A DNA stretch of 41,285 nt, taken from the NCBI GenBank assembly GCA_030145625.1, contig JAQYVF010000041.1, positions 1 to 41,285 on the forward strand, written 5' to 3'. Made by a program: the position numbers and the translations under genes. How positions within the stretch are numbered: the stretch's first letter is position 1; each line of letters opens with the position of its first letter. This stretch comes from Desulfocapsa sp. GTDB lineage: Bacteria; Desulfobacterota; Desulfobulbia; Desulfobulbales; Desulfocapsaceae. The notes below the pieces were generated by a model. It saw nothing but the letters and a program-made list of their open reading frames with translations. It did not search any database and was not told the origin of the DNA. Below, in pieces: positions 17,312 to 25,320 of this stretch.

Positions 17312-17917
17312 CTATTCTGAAAGGAGTAGGGTGAGGATGGGCATGAGTATAGTGACGTCTGTATGTGCTGTTGCTCCACCTCCACTGCTGGGTGTTGGTG
17401 GGAATACATTGTAGGCAAATTCGCCACTGTAGTTGCCTGGTGGGTTGTATTGGCAAACCCAAACATTAGACATGTATGGCCAGTCAATGCCACAGCCTGT
17501 TGCAAAGCCGCAGCCAATTTCTGTGGTTCCTTTCCAGACAACTTGGGTGAAATGCCCGGTCTCAGAACTAAAACCGGGGTTGTTGTAGTCATAAAGTGGT
17601 TCTTCATCGTACCAGTATTGTACGACTGTATTTTCTCCCATATCGTATGTTGCCCAGGCCAGATTTTCTCCATAGCCGGAACCTGAATGGCCTGAAGGAC
17701 AGGTTTCGGCATATGCCTGGGCACTTGCAGCAACCGTTGCGGACCATGTCACGGGGGGGACGCCGTGGAGTGTGCGGTAGTTATTGTGTGTCTGCAGCCA
17801 TTCCTGGATCTCTGTTGGAGAGGCAGCTATGGAAGACGTTGACCAGAAGAACAACAGTGTTACTGCCAGCAAAGAGAGTTTTTGTGAAGGGAGCGTACGC
17901 TTTTTTGCTAGTTGCAT
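17312..17917 (-). CDS. Secreted CAP-superfamily (SCP/PR1) protein
   Basis: A 201-residue exported protein. Residues ~14-32 are a signal peptide (LSLLAVTLLFFWSTSSIAA). The CAP domain follows: HNNYRTLHGVPPVTW (helix 1), GSGYGENLAWA, the CAP1-type GHFTQVVWKGTTEIGCG and the CAP2-type VWVCQYNPPGNY, all in the usual order. Bacterial CAP proteins are extracytoplasmic, and their biochemical role is mostly unknown (lipid binding or peptidase-like activities have been proposed). A hydrophobic C-terminal tail (TILMPILTLLLSE) could anchor it or be a sorting remnant. It is convergent with the peroxiredoxin gene. Confidence 0.92.
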   Translation of the reverse strand: MQLAKKRTLPSQKLSLLAVTLLFFWSTSSIAASPTEIQEWLQTHNNYRTLHGVPPVTWSATVAASAQAYAETCPSGHSGSGYGENLAWATYDMGENTVVQYWYDEEPLYDYNNPGFSSETGHFTQVVWKGTTEIGCGFATGCGIDWPYMSNVWVCQYNPPGNYSGEFAYNVFPPTPSSGGGATAHTDVTILMPILTLLLSE

Positions 17918-18243
17918 GGTGTGTTGTAAGAGGTGATAAAAACAATTTTCAGTCCAACCGAGACAGATGAAAAAGGAATGGTCGGTATGGATTATAAAGG
18001 ACTTGTTAGTTAATTAAATCTCTAAGTCAGGTGGATTGTCAATATCTTTACTCTCTCCGGCAGATTTAAAGATTCTTAATACACTTTTAAAAGGTATTAA
18101 CAGCGCACATTTTTTAATGAGAACAGGCCTGTTTTTTTTGAGATTCCTGGCAATAGCTTTTGAAATAACTTGATTTTTTGTTTTGCTTGCTGCTAGCATA
18201 CGAATGGAGAAAAAAAGATTCTTTTTAAGAAAGGGGAAGGATA
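17918..18243. other. Intergenic gap, possible tiny frame only
   Basis: 326 bases between divergent CAP and omptin genes. A minus-strand 61-codon frame (18014-18199, basic, ending DNPPDLEI) has no ribosome-binding site. I consider it unproven. Confidence 0.35.
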
Positions 18244-19245
18244 ATGAGTCAGTTAAGACTTTCTGTCGGCCTGGTTATAGGCCTCACAGCATTGGCTGCG
18301 CTGCCTGTCAGTGCAGAAAACAATACGATTAATGTTGAACCGGTTGAAGTCGTCTCCGGGGTGGCCAGTGCTCAGTTGATGATTGGTGTCGAATCTTGGT
18401 CAGGAGACAATACTTACCAGATTGGAAATCCGGTCCACTGGTTTGATGGAACTGTTGATCAAGGATATTTTCCATTCAGTGAGCTTGCTTTTCCGCTGGA
18501 TATCGCTATGGCGACAGCACGGGCCAATGTCGAATTTTATGATACCTGGATGCTTATGGCTTCTGTGAAAAAGAATGTCACAGATCCAGATGATCAGATG
18601 ATTGATAAAGACTGGGTAACAGCTTCTGATCCCAGCCAGCTTGATATTTATTCCAACAGTAATATTACTGATTTTGATGGATACGAGTTTGATTTCAGTT
18701 TGAAGTACAAGTTTCTTCAAGGTGAAAACTGGTCATTAAATGGTGGTGCTGGATATCTCTACCAGAACTGGCAGTATGAGGCATCATTGGTCAGGCAGTA
18801 CTCTCCATCCGGTATGATAGGATATGACTACATTGGTGATGGCAGTCCCGCAATTCGTTACACGCTTGAGTATAACATTCCCTACTTTCAGGTGGGCGGC
18901 AGGGTCAAAATTGGGAAGCAATTCAGTTTGCTCTCCAATCTCAGTTATTCTCCCTGGGTTGATGCAGAAAACGTTGATCAGCATATGCTCCGTTATAAGG
19001 TGAATAAAGGTGATCTTGATGGCTATTCATGGATGTTTAAAGTGGAAGGACAGTTTGACTTTACCGAGCACTGGTTCATGAGCGCCTCATATGATTATAA
19101 GAAGATGAAAGTTGATGGTACGATGACTGCTGAGTTTGCCAGCTTTTATCAATATATCTATGGCGTTGTACCAAACCACACCGTGTGGGAAGAGATAGAA
19201 TCAGTTCAACATGCCTGGGCAGTAAATGTGGGGTATCTCTTTTAG
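18244..19245 (+). CDS. Omptin-family outer-membrane protease
   Basis: A 333-residue beta-barrel protein with a signal peptide (GLTALAALPVSAE, cleavage near 24). It follows the omptin pattern: D121-K-D123-W (the Asp pair of the active site) and D245-Q-H247 (the Asp-His dyad), then YRSK-like RYKVNKGDLDGYSW and a terminal barrel strand ending in Phe (VNVGYLF). All four catalytic positions known from OmpT are therefore present. Omptins cleave peptides and proteins at basic residues on the cell surface and usually need lipopolysaccharide. It is slightly longer than enterobacterial omptins (~300). A terminator follows at 19351. Confidence 0.85.
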   Translation: MSQLRLSVGLVIGLTALAALPVSAENNTINVEPVEVVSGVASAQLMIGVESWSGDNTYQIGNPVHWFDGTVDQGYFPFSELAFPLDIAMATARANVEFYDTWMLMASVKKNVTDPDDQMIDKDWVTASDPSQLDIYSNSNITDFDGYEFDFSLKYKFLQGENWSLNGGAGYLYQNWQYEASLVRQYSPSGMIGYDYIGDGSPAIRYTLEYNIPYFQVGGRVKIGKQFSLLSNLSYSPWVDAENVDQHMLRYKVNKGDLDGYSWMFKVEGQFDFTEHWFMSASYDYKKMKVDGTMTAEFASFYQYIYGVVPNHTVWEEIESVQHAWAVNVGYLF

Positions 19246-19350
19246 TTTCTTGTGAATTGTTTTTGAACTATTGTTAAGGTACTTGCCTCCCTCAAAGGGT
19301 AACGAAAAGGCTATTCCATAGACTAGGTTTGTCACAATAGAGATTTTTTT

Positions 19351-19390
19351 AGGCGGTCGATGCTGTTGCATCTTCCGCCTTTTTATTTTT
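19351..19390 (+). terminator. Rho-independent terminator after the omptin gene
   Basis: AGGCGG (19351-19356) and CCGCCT (19375-19380) form the closing stem, followed by TTTTTATTTTTT. On the other strand the stem is preceded by A/T runs, so it may also serve the convergent cytochrome b operon. Confidence 0.8.
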
Positions 19391-19502
19391 TCTGTGGGAG
19401 TGCATTTGTTCGTGAACAGTGCTTGGGGCGGTCTACTTGTGCCGGTTCAATGATCTAGATTTGAGCCCTATGAGGTATTGGAAAGGCTATCCTCAAGTTT
19501 AG

Positions 19503-20378
19503 TTATCGGTTCAGGGCAATTATCGTTAATATTGCATAGACCACTAACCAAACCAGAGTATATAGAAGGTACCAGCGGTATCCTCTGTTTTTTCTTTGCA
19601 GAAGGGCGAGGCTCAGGAGGAGAGAAGAGGGAATCAGGAATCCAGCCAGGATGGGGGGAAAATAGATAAGAAGTTCCTGGAGGCCGAGGAAAAACCATGG
19701 CCCTGAGATGTGAAAGACTCCAAGGTGATCGGGTTCAAAAGGGGCGGCAACAAAGAGAGAGAAAAGCAGGGTTCCGATGGTCAGCGGAATGTGCTGGGAA
19801 AAAGAAATTGTGTATTTTTTAAGATGAGTCCATGCCAACCATCCCCAGAAAATACCTAGTCCTATGATATGATTGACGTATATTCTTTTCATTCCATTGT
19901 CGGAGATGGAGAAGAAAAGGTCATTGAATGGTTGTCCTATGAAAGGGAGGTCGAGGAGTATAGCCTCTGCAATCAGGCCGGCTGAGGAGCCGGTACTATC
20001 GCCACGCAGTATATATCCGGTAAAGAGAAGAAGCAGGGCTATGGGAAGGGTGGCTGTCAGTTTGATCCATTGTTTTGTGGAATAGGTCTGGCTCTCTTCA
20101 AATACAGCTATCATATGAACAACTGAAAAAAGAAAAAAGAACTGGCTGGAATAAAAATGAAGTGAGCGGAAATAGGCCCCAAAAGGAACCAATAGATCCA
20201 TGGTCGATATTGAATAGAGGGGTGTTTCTGAGCTATATTGGAGTGCGACAACTACACCGGACAAAACAGATATATAGAGAGAGAGGAGTGACCAGGCTCC
20301 CCATCGAATTTCTCTGAATATTTTGATTATGGCTGTCACTGTGTTCCGGATATCAGATGCTGACGATATAGCCGCCAT
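19503..20378 (-). CDS. Cytochrome b (b6-type haem spacing, short fused C-terminal domain)
   Basis: A 291-residue membrane protein. Haem-ligand histidines are H74/H88 (13 residues between) and H170/H185 (14 between), the second spacing being that of cytochrome b6. About three more helices follow, with FEPDHLGVF and GPWFFLGLQELL at 213-237; GPWF sits where the PEWY quinol-site motif of the cytochrome b C-terminal domain is expected. So one polypeptide seems to combine the petB-type part and a shortened petD-type part. It overlaps the Rieske gene just upstream by 26 bases. Together they should form a quinol-oxidising Rieske/cytochrome b complex at the inner membrane. No cytochrome c gene is adjacent. 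Confidence 0.88.
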   Translation of the reverse strand: MAAISSASDIRNTVTAIIKIFREIRWGAWSLLSLYISVLSGVVVALQYSSETPLYSISTMDLLVPFGAYFRSLHFYSSQFFFLFSVVHMIAVFEESQTYSTKQWIKLTATLPIALLLLFTGYILRGDSTGSSAGLIAEAILLDLPFIGQPFNDLFFSISDNGMKRIYVNHIIGLGIFWGWLAWTHLKKYTISFSQHIPLTIGTLLFSLFVAAPFEPDHLGVFHISGPWFFLGLQELLIYFPPILAGFLIPSSLLLSLALLQRKNRGYRWYLLYTLVWLVVYAILTIIALNR

Positions 20379-20787
20379 TGTCTTTTAATTTTTCCACTTT
20401 ATAGTGGGGCAGTTCTTTCTCGGCCGGTCCATGCAGCACCTTTCCCTCAGGTGAAAAACGACTTTGGTGACAGGGACATTCCAGTAAGCCATCTTTTTCA
20501 CGGTAATTGACGGTGCAGCCAAGGTGGGTACATCGTCTGGAAAGAGCCCATGCCTTTTCACCATTGTCAAAAAGGATGTAGTCGCTTCCAAGGTGAAATC
20601 CTCCAGCGGGCAATGGCGCTGGAACCTCAACAATTCGGGGCTTTCGGGGAATTGAATACCCTAGAAAACGGAAGAACGGATAGAGGGCGGCAAGGCTTGC
20701 ACAAAAGAGGAGAAAACGGCGACGTTTTCGGCGCGGGTGAGTTATGTTTTCTGGAGGAGCCATTGAAGAATTGGAGAAAGGGGTCAA
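20353..20787 (-). CDS. Rieske 2Fe-2S protein
   Basis: Up to 144 residues. The cluster motifs C86-T-H88-L-G-C91 and C104-P-C106-H107 are complete, providing two Cys and two His ligands plus the usual disulfide. The N-terminus has RRKRRRFLLFCASLAALYPF, a Tat-like signal anchor. The start is ambiguous: TTG at 20787 overlaps the coaD stop (TTGA), while ATG at 20763 (MAPPENIT) gives 136 residues; neither has a strong ribosome-binding site. It transfers electrons from quinol at the outer face of the membrane and pairs with the overlapping cytochrome b. Confidence 0.92.
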   Translation of the reverse strand: MTPFSNSSMAPPENITHPRRKRRRFLLFCASLAALYPFFRFLGYSIPRKPRIVEVPAPLPAGGFHLGSDYILFDNGEKAWALSRRCTHLGCTVNYREKDGLLECPCHQSRFSPEGKVLHGPAEKELPHYKVEKLKDNGGYIVSI

Positions 20788-21284
20788 GATTTGGCGAACG
20801 CTGCCAGCAGATGTTGGTTGACATGTTCCGGGACCAGGTCGCTGACATCCCCACCATGTCTGGCAGCTTCTTTGATGATGGAAGAACTTATATATATCCA
20901 GCGGAATCCGGGCATGAGAAACAGGGTATCCACTTCCCTTTCAAGTTTTTTGTTCATGAGTGCGAGCTGAAATTCATAGTCAAAGTCGGAAACAGCTCGC
21001 AAGCCGCGGATAATTGCCTTTGCATTCCGTTCTGCTGCATATTCTACTAGAAGCCCTGAGACACCCACAACTTCGATTCTGGAATAGTCCTCAGGAAAAC
21101 ATTGTTTGGCCATTTTTAACCGTTCATCCAGTGAAAAAAGAGGGGTCTTGCCTGGGTTAATGGCAATGGCAATGACGACTTTGTCAAAAAGGTTTAATGC
21201 ACGGTCAATGATGTCCAGATGGCCCATGGTTATGGGATCAAAGGTTCCAGGGTAGACTGCGAGGGTTTTTTTTGATAAAGGCAT
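20784..21284 (-). CDS. coaD: Phosphopantetheine adenylyltransferase
   Basis: A 166-residue enzyme that converts 4'-phosphopantetheine and ATP to dephospho-CoA, the penultimate step of CoA synthesis. The nucleotidyltransferase signature YPGTFDPITMGHLDII (with TxGH-type MGH) is at residues ~11-26, and RGLRAVSDFDYEFQLALMN and the late ISSSIIKEAARHGG are canonical. The length is normal. It follows rsmD by about 20 bases, as in many bacteria, and its end overlaps the Rieske start, so core metabolism and the respiratory genes share a transcript here. Confidence 0.97.
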   Translation of the reverse strand: MPLSKKTLAVYPGTFDPITMGHLDIIDRALNLFDKVVIAIAINPGKTPLFSLDERLKMAKQCFPEDYSRIEVVGVSGLLVEYAAERNAKAIIRGLRAVSDFDYEFQLALMNKKLEREVDTLFLMPGFRWIYISSSIIKEAARHGGDVSDLVPEHVNQHLLAAFAKS

Positions 21285-21305
21285 GATAATTCAATAAGTA
21301 GAGTG

Positions 21306-21896
21306 CTACCTGGTTTCTTTCAGGGTGTAAAACCAGAATGCAGTATCACCGTAACGTCTGTGGTCTGAAAGAATAAGATGAGAAAAGGATTCGGGTAATT
21401 TCTCTCCGCTACTTTCCTCGGCAATAATGAGGGTATTCGGTCCACAGAGGTCGCTCTTGTTAATGTTTTCCAGGGTTTCCTCTGCAAGTCCCTGACCGTA
21501 AGGCGGGTCCAGGAAAATAAGATCGAAAGAAGGTGGAACAGGTTTCTTCCCGAAATTCAGGTTTAGGCCGCGACGGAGATCGTGTCTGATAATGATCAGT
21601 TCCTCTTCTGCCGCGGGGCTCATGTTTTGCAGGCAGGTTGAGCAGTTTCTTTTGATCAGTTCAAGCGATTTAACATGATGATCTACAAAGACGATCTGTT
21701 TGGCCCCTCTGCTCCAGGCTTCAAGGCCCAATGCCCCGGTTCCGGCAAAAAGGTCAAGGACAAGGGCAGAGATAATCCGTTCTCCTATGATACTGAAAAT
21801 GGCCTCTTTTGCCCTGTCCGCAGTGGGACGAATGATTTTTGACTGCCCCGGAGAGTAAAGTGTCCTGCCCCGGGCCTGCCCACTGATTATCCGCAA
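21306..21896 (-). CDS. rsmD: 16S rRNA (guanine966-N2)-methyltransferase
   Basis: A 196-residue enzyme that methylates G966 of 16S rRNA in the assembled small subunit. It has the N-terminal signature MRIISGQARGRTL, IRPTADRAKEAIFSII, the SAM-binding LDLFAGTGALGLEAWSRGA and the catalytic DPPY in LIFLDPPYGQG. The start is TTG at 21896, immediately after the asd stop (TAATTG); it is chosen because the MRIISG start is conserved. The rsmD-coaD order is widespread. Confidence 0.96.
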   Translation of the reverse strand: MRIISGQARGRTLYSPGQSKIIRPTADRAKEAIFSIIGERIISALVLDLFAGTGALGLEAWSRGAKQIVFVDHHVKSLELIKRNCSTCLQNMSPAAEEELIIIRHDLRRGLNLNFGKKPVPPSFDLIFLDPPYGQGLAEETLENINKSDLCGPNTLIIAEESSGEKLPESFSHLILSDHRRYGDTAFWFYTLKETR

Positions 21897-22925
21897 TTAT
21901 TTATATTTCTCAACAAAGGCCTCTGCGATCTGAACGGCGTTCAGGGCAGCACCTTTGAGGATATTGTCAGAAACAACCCACATGTTAATCCCATTGGCGA
22001 TGGATTCATCTTCACGAATTCGGCCAACCAGGGTTTCAAATTTTCCGGCACAGTCGGTGGCCAGAGGGTATTTCCCATTTTCTGGATCGTCCACCAGTTT
22101 TACACCAGGAGCAGTTGCCAGCAGTTCTTTTACTTCGGCAGCACTGATCTTGCTATTGGTCTCGATGTTTATGGCCTCGGAATGACCATAAAAGACAGGT
22201 ACTCGGACGGTGGTTGCTGTAACCCCGATAGAGCTGTCTTCAAAGATCTTTCTGGTTTCGTTTACCATCTTCATCTCTTCCTTGGTGTAACCATTTTCCA
22301 TGAAAACATCAATCTGAGGAAGACAGTTAAAGGCTATTTGATGCGGATAAACCGAGGCTTCCATGGGAGTCCCGGCGGCATAAGCAAGAGTCTGGTTCTG
22401 CAGTTCTTCTATGGCCTTGGCACCGGTTCCGGAAACGGCCTGATAGGTGGATACAACAATACGTTTTATACCGACCTTATCGTAGATGGGTTTCAGGGCG
22501 ACCATCATTTGAATGGTGGAGCAGTTTGGATTGGCAATAATACCGCGCTTACTATATTGAGCAATGGCATGGGCATTGACCTCGGGTACTACCAGTGGGA
22601 TTTCAGGGTCCATGCGATAGGCGCTGGAGTTGTCGATGACTACTGCTCCAGCCTCAGCTGCTGCAGGGGCAAAGTCGAAGGAACGGGTTGCACCAGCTGA
22701 AAAAAGAGCGACATCTATATCGGTGAAGGCGTCTTTGCTGAGCAGTTGCACCTCTAATTCCTGGTCTTTAAAGGTGATCTTTTTGCCAACGGAACGCTCT
22801 GAGGCAAGAAGCCGTAATTCGTTTATGGGAAAGTCACGCCGTCTCAAGACTTCAAGCATGGCACCACCAACTGCACCGGTGGCACCGGCGATGGCAACAT
22901 TATACTTTTTCTGATTTTCACTCAT
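21897..22925 (-). CDS. asd: Aspartate-semialdehyde dehydrogenase
   Basis: A 342-residue NADPH enzyme reducing aspartyl phosphate to aspartate semialdehyde, the branch to lysine/diaminopimelate, threonine and methionine. It has the nucleotide motif GATGAVGGAMLEVL at 14-27, the active-site Cys135 in ANPNCSTIQM, and the substrate block STYQAVSGTGAKA. It starts the asd-rsmD-coaD-Rieske-cytochrome b unit, and rsmD begins at the base after its stop codon. The size matches bacterial Asd of the non-enteric type. Confidence 0.97.
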   Translation of the reverse strand: MSENQKKYNVAIAGATGAVGGAMLEVLRRRDFPINELRLLASERSVGKKITFKDQELEVQLLSKDAFTDIDVALFSAGATRSFDFAPAAAEAGAVVIDNSSAYRMDPEIPLVVPEVNAHAIAQYSKRGIIANPNCSTIQMMVALKPIYDKVGIKRIVVSTYQAVSGTGAKAIEELQNQTLAYAAGTPMEASVYPHQIAFNCLPQIDVFMENGYTKEEMKMVNETRKIFEDSSIGVTATTVRVPVFYGHSEAINIETNSKISAAEVKELLATAPGVKLVDDPENGKYPLATDCAGKFETLVGRIREDESIANGINMWVVSDNILKGAALNAVQIAEAFVEKYK

Positions 22926-23070
22926 TTTGGATCCTTATTTTTCTTTAACAGGGGTAAATGATGGTAACCTGAAAATAATAATACTTACAGGGGATGCTAA
23001 ATCATAAAAGAAAAGAAACTAACAAATTTTTTAAGTGGGAGCAATATGCATTGTTTGAGAGATAAAAAAA

Positions 23071-23106
23071 GGCGTATCCGGTTTAAAGCTCCGGTTACGC
23101 CTTTTT
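23071..23106 (-). terminator. Rho-independent terminator after pssA
   Basis: GGCGTATCCGG (from 23071) pairs with CCGGTTACGCC (to 23102) across the loop tttaaagct, flanked by AAAAAAA on one side and TTTTT on the other. On the minus strand it ends the psd-pssA transcript before asd. Confidence 0.85.
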
Positions 23107-23124
23107 AAAAAGAGACAGGATGTT

Positions 23125-23883
23125 TTATCGGTCCTGATTTCGCAATGGGAGATTCGATTTTTTCATATGCCTAATTTTTTTGAAAAGGGCAAAACCAGGT
23201 CCTGAGAGAAGATAGCCCAGAAAAAGAGTGAAAATCATGATCTGGGGTTCTGCAGCAATAAGCATGAAGAGTAGGAGAAAGCCGACAAGAATTTGAAAAC
23301 GGTTTACTTTGATCTGAGGTACCTCTTTAAAGCTATAGTAGGTGTGGGTGGATACCATCAGGTAGGAAAGAATGTAGACAAGCAAGAGCAGGGAGATATG
23401 CTTGACCTCACCGGTAATGCCAAGAAAGTTACAAAAAAGGATTGATGCCGATATCATGGCTGCAGCGGCAGGACAGGGAAGGCCGACAAAGTTTTTTGAT
23501 TTCGAGGCAACATCCTGAGAGTTAAAGCGGGCAAGGCGTAAAGATGTCATGGCAACATAAAGAAAGGCAGCCAGCCAGCCATAACGGCCATAGGGGTGAA
23601 GGGCCCAGAGGAAGGCGATAACACCGGGGGCAACACCAAAGGATATCATGTCGCAGAGTGAATCCAGTTCAACACCAAACTTGCTTGTTGTCCCTGTCAT
23701 CCGCGCCACTCGACCATCAAGCCCATCGAATACGGCAGCCACAAGAATTGCAATGGCCGCTGTTTTAAACTCAGAGTTAATCGCTGCAATGATGGCATAA
23801 AAGCCACAGAATGAACTAGCTAGTGTAAACATACATGGCAACGGATAAAAACGATTGCTCATGTTTAGAGAATTATCTTCCAT
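23125..23883 (-). CDS. pssA: CDP-diacylglycerol-serine O-phosphatidyltransferase
   Basis: A 252-residue membrane enzyme making phosphatidylserine from CDP-diacylglycerol and serine. It carries the CDP-alcohol phosphatidyltransferase motif, D-G-x2-D-G-R-x-A-R, then G-x3-D-x3-D (FDGLDGRVARMTG, FGVELDSLCD). About seven to eight hydrophobic helices follow. It lies downstream of psd, giving the complete phosphatidylethanolamine route. The start has no clear alternative; the ATG (MEDNSLNMSNRF) could be replaced by the inner ATG of MSNRF, which is where most homologues seem to begin. Confidence 0.95.
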   Translation of the reverse strand: MEDNSLNMSNRFYPLPCMFTLASSFCGFYAIIAAINSEFKTAAIAILVAAVFDGLDGRVARMTGTTSKFGVELDSLCDMISFGVAPGVIAFLWALHPYGRYGWLAAFLYVAMTSLRLARFNSQDVASKSKNFVGLPCPAAAAMISASILFCNFLGITGEVKHISLLLLVYILSYLMVSTHTYYSFKEVPQIKVNRFQILVGFLLLFMLIAAEPQIMIFTLFLGYLLSGPGFALFKKIRHMKKSNLPLRNQDR

Positions 23884-23976
23884 AAATTATACTCCGAAGA
23901 AGATGAAGGGAATGAGTATCTATATCTTATATATTGTATGTATTTTTGAAATAAATGCAAAAAAGAAAGGTATCTG

Positions 23977-24621
23977 TTAGGAGAATGTTGCAAGTGGCGT
24001 CTCTCCAGCGCGTACTTTCTGTCCTATTTTGACACTGATTTTACTGTCTACCGGTAGATAGAGATCCACGCGTGATCCAAAGCGGATAAGGCCAAAACGT
24101 TTGCCGCGCTGCACAGTGTCTCCAGGTTCAAGCCAGTTGACTATTCTTCTGGCGATGAGTCCGGCGACCTGGACAAAAACCATGCGTTCGCCATTTTCGG
24201 TTCGCAGGATAGCGCCGCAGTTTTCATTGAGCAGTGCTCCCTTCTCGCTGTCGGCAGAATAGAACTTACCGGGTGTGTAGTGGATAGTCTCAATTGTACC
24301 ATTTACCGGGATACGGTTGACATGAACATTGAATACGTTCATGAAGATGGAAACCTTGATGACCTGTTGTTGCAGATATTTGTCATCAAACTGTTCTTCA
24401 ATAATAATGATTTTACCGTCTGCAGGAGAGAGTAGGGCATCGGGCGGAGCAGGACTCATTCTCTCAGGGTCACGGAAGAAAGCAAGGATAAAGGTTGTCA
24501 GAAGAAGAAAGGGCCAGGTCAGGAAGTCATACCCAAGTATGGCAGAAATCAGGGTAATAAAGGCAGAAAAGCCGATAAAAGGATAGCCTTCCAGTGCAAG
24601 AGGAATCCTGGGTGATGTCAT
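23977..24621 (-). CDS. psd: Phosphatidylserine decarboxylase (short, archaeal-type)
   Basis: A 214-residue pyruvoyl enzyme converting phosphatidylserine to phosphatidylethanolamine. It belongs to the short family: two N-terminal membrane segments (~12-48), FNVHVNRIPVNGTIE at ~97-111, KFYSADSEKGALLNENCG, and the self-cleavage site Gly182-Ser183 in LIRFGSRVDLYLP, where Ser183 becomes the pyruvoyl group. It is followed by pssA in the same orientation, about 90 bases downstream. Upstream lies a 48-base hairpin separating it from ilvN. Confidence 0.95.
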   Translation of the reverse strand: MTSPRIPLALEGYPFIGFSAFITLISAILGYDFLTWPFLLLTTFILAFFRDPERMSPAPPDALLSPADGKIIIIEEQFDDKYLQQQVIKVSIFMNVFNVHVNRIPVNGTIETIHYTPGKFYSADSEKGALLNENCGAILRTENGERMVFVQVAGLIARRIVNWLEPGDTVQRGKRFGLIRFGSRVDLYLPVDSKISVKIGQKVRAGETPLATFS

Positions 24622-24654
24622 AGTGGTTTTATACCGAAATTTAAGAAGTTCTTA

Positions 24655-24702
24655 CACGCCAAAAGCAGGTGGCGACATGAGTCGTGACCTGCTTTTGGCG
24701 TG
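24655..24702. terminator. Long hairpin between ilvN and psd
   Basis: CACGCCAAAAGCAGGT (24655-24670) is a perfect inverse complement of ACCTGCTTTTGGCGTG (24687-24702); the loop adds CGAC-ATGA-GTCG. No U run follows on the minus strand, so it may be a transcript-processing or attenuating hairpin rather than a standard terminator. Confidence 0.6.
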
Positions 24703-24743
24703 ATTCAGTTATCAAGTGTTATTCATAACACTTTGTTACTGGA

Positions 24744-25226
24744 TTATTTTTTTGGGGCTCGAGCCATGGCAATGGTACCGGTACGAACGATTTCCTTGAT
24801 TCCGATGGGACGGAGAATGTCGATAACGGCCTGGATCTTCGAAGCGGAGCCTGTAAGTTCTACGGAATAGGATTTGGGGCTGACATCAACGACTTTTCCA
24901 CGAAAGATGTCGATAACCCGTAAGACTTCAGCGCGGGTTGAGGCCTCGGCCTTGACTCGGAGGAGAACCATTTCTCGCTCAACATATTCACTTTCACTAA
25001 TATCAGTTACTTTGATTACATCAATAAGCTTGTGCAGTTGTTTTGTGATTTGTTCAATGATGGCGTTATCACCACTGGTAACCAGGGTGAGACATGAGAT
25101 GGTGGACTCCAGGGTTTCTGCAACACTGAGACTTTCAATGTTGAAACCACGGCCGCTGAAAAGCCCGGTGACCCGGGAAAGAACGCCTGGCTTATTTTGG
25201 AGAAGGACTGAGATCGTATGTTTCAT
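24744..25226 (-). CDS. ilvN: Acetolactate synthase small (regulatory) subunit
   Basis: A 160-residue regulatory subunit (IlvN/IlvH) that binds valine and activates the catalytic subunit. The N-terminal ACT domain (HTISVLLQNKPGVLSRVTGL, then GRGFNIESLSV) and the C-terminal ACT-like domain (VKAEASTRAEVLRVIDIFRG) are both complete. It follows ilvB by about 95 bases. A GC-rich hairpin, TGAGGC...GCCTCA at 25257-25285, lies in that gap and could balance subunit expression. Confidence 0.97.
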   Translation of the reverse strand: MKHTISVLLQNKPGVLSRVTGLFSGRGFNIESLSVAETLESTISCLTLVTSGDNAIIEQITKQLHKLIDVIKVTDISESEYVEREMVLLRVKAEASTRAEVLRVIDIFRGKVVDVSPKSYSVELTGSASKIQAVIDILRPIGIKEIVRTGTIAMARAPKK

Positions 25227-25256
25227 CGGTTTATCCTGTACAGAAATATATGGTTA

Positions 25257-25285
25257 TGAGGCACTGCAGGTGTGCAGGGGCCTCA
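25257..25285. other. Hairpin in the ilvB-ilvN gap
   Basis: TGAGGC (25257-25262) and GCCTCA (25280-25285) enclose a second stem CTGCA/TGCAG. No U run is present. It may shape processing or translation of ilvN; the function is inferred. Confidence 0.45.
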
Positions 25286-25320
25286 AAATTATACTACAAG
25301 CAGACAGCGCGCGCGGTGTA

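Noticed and set aside
18014-18199. 61-codon minus-strand frame between the CAP and omptin genes
   Set aside because: No ribosome-binding site and no recognisable features; kept only as a note in the gap entry.
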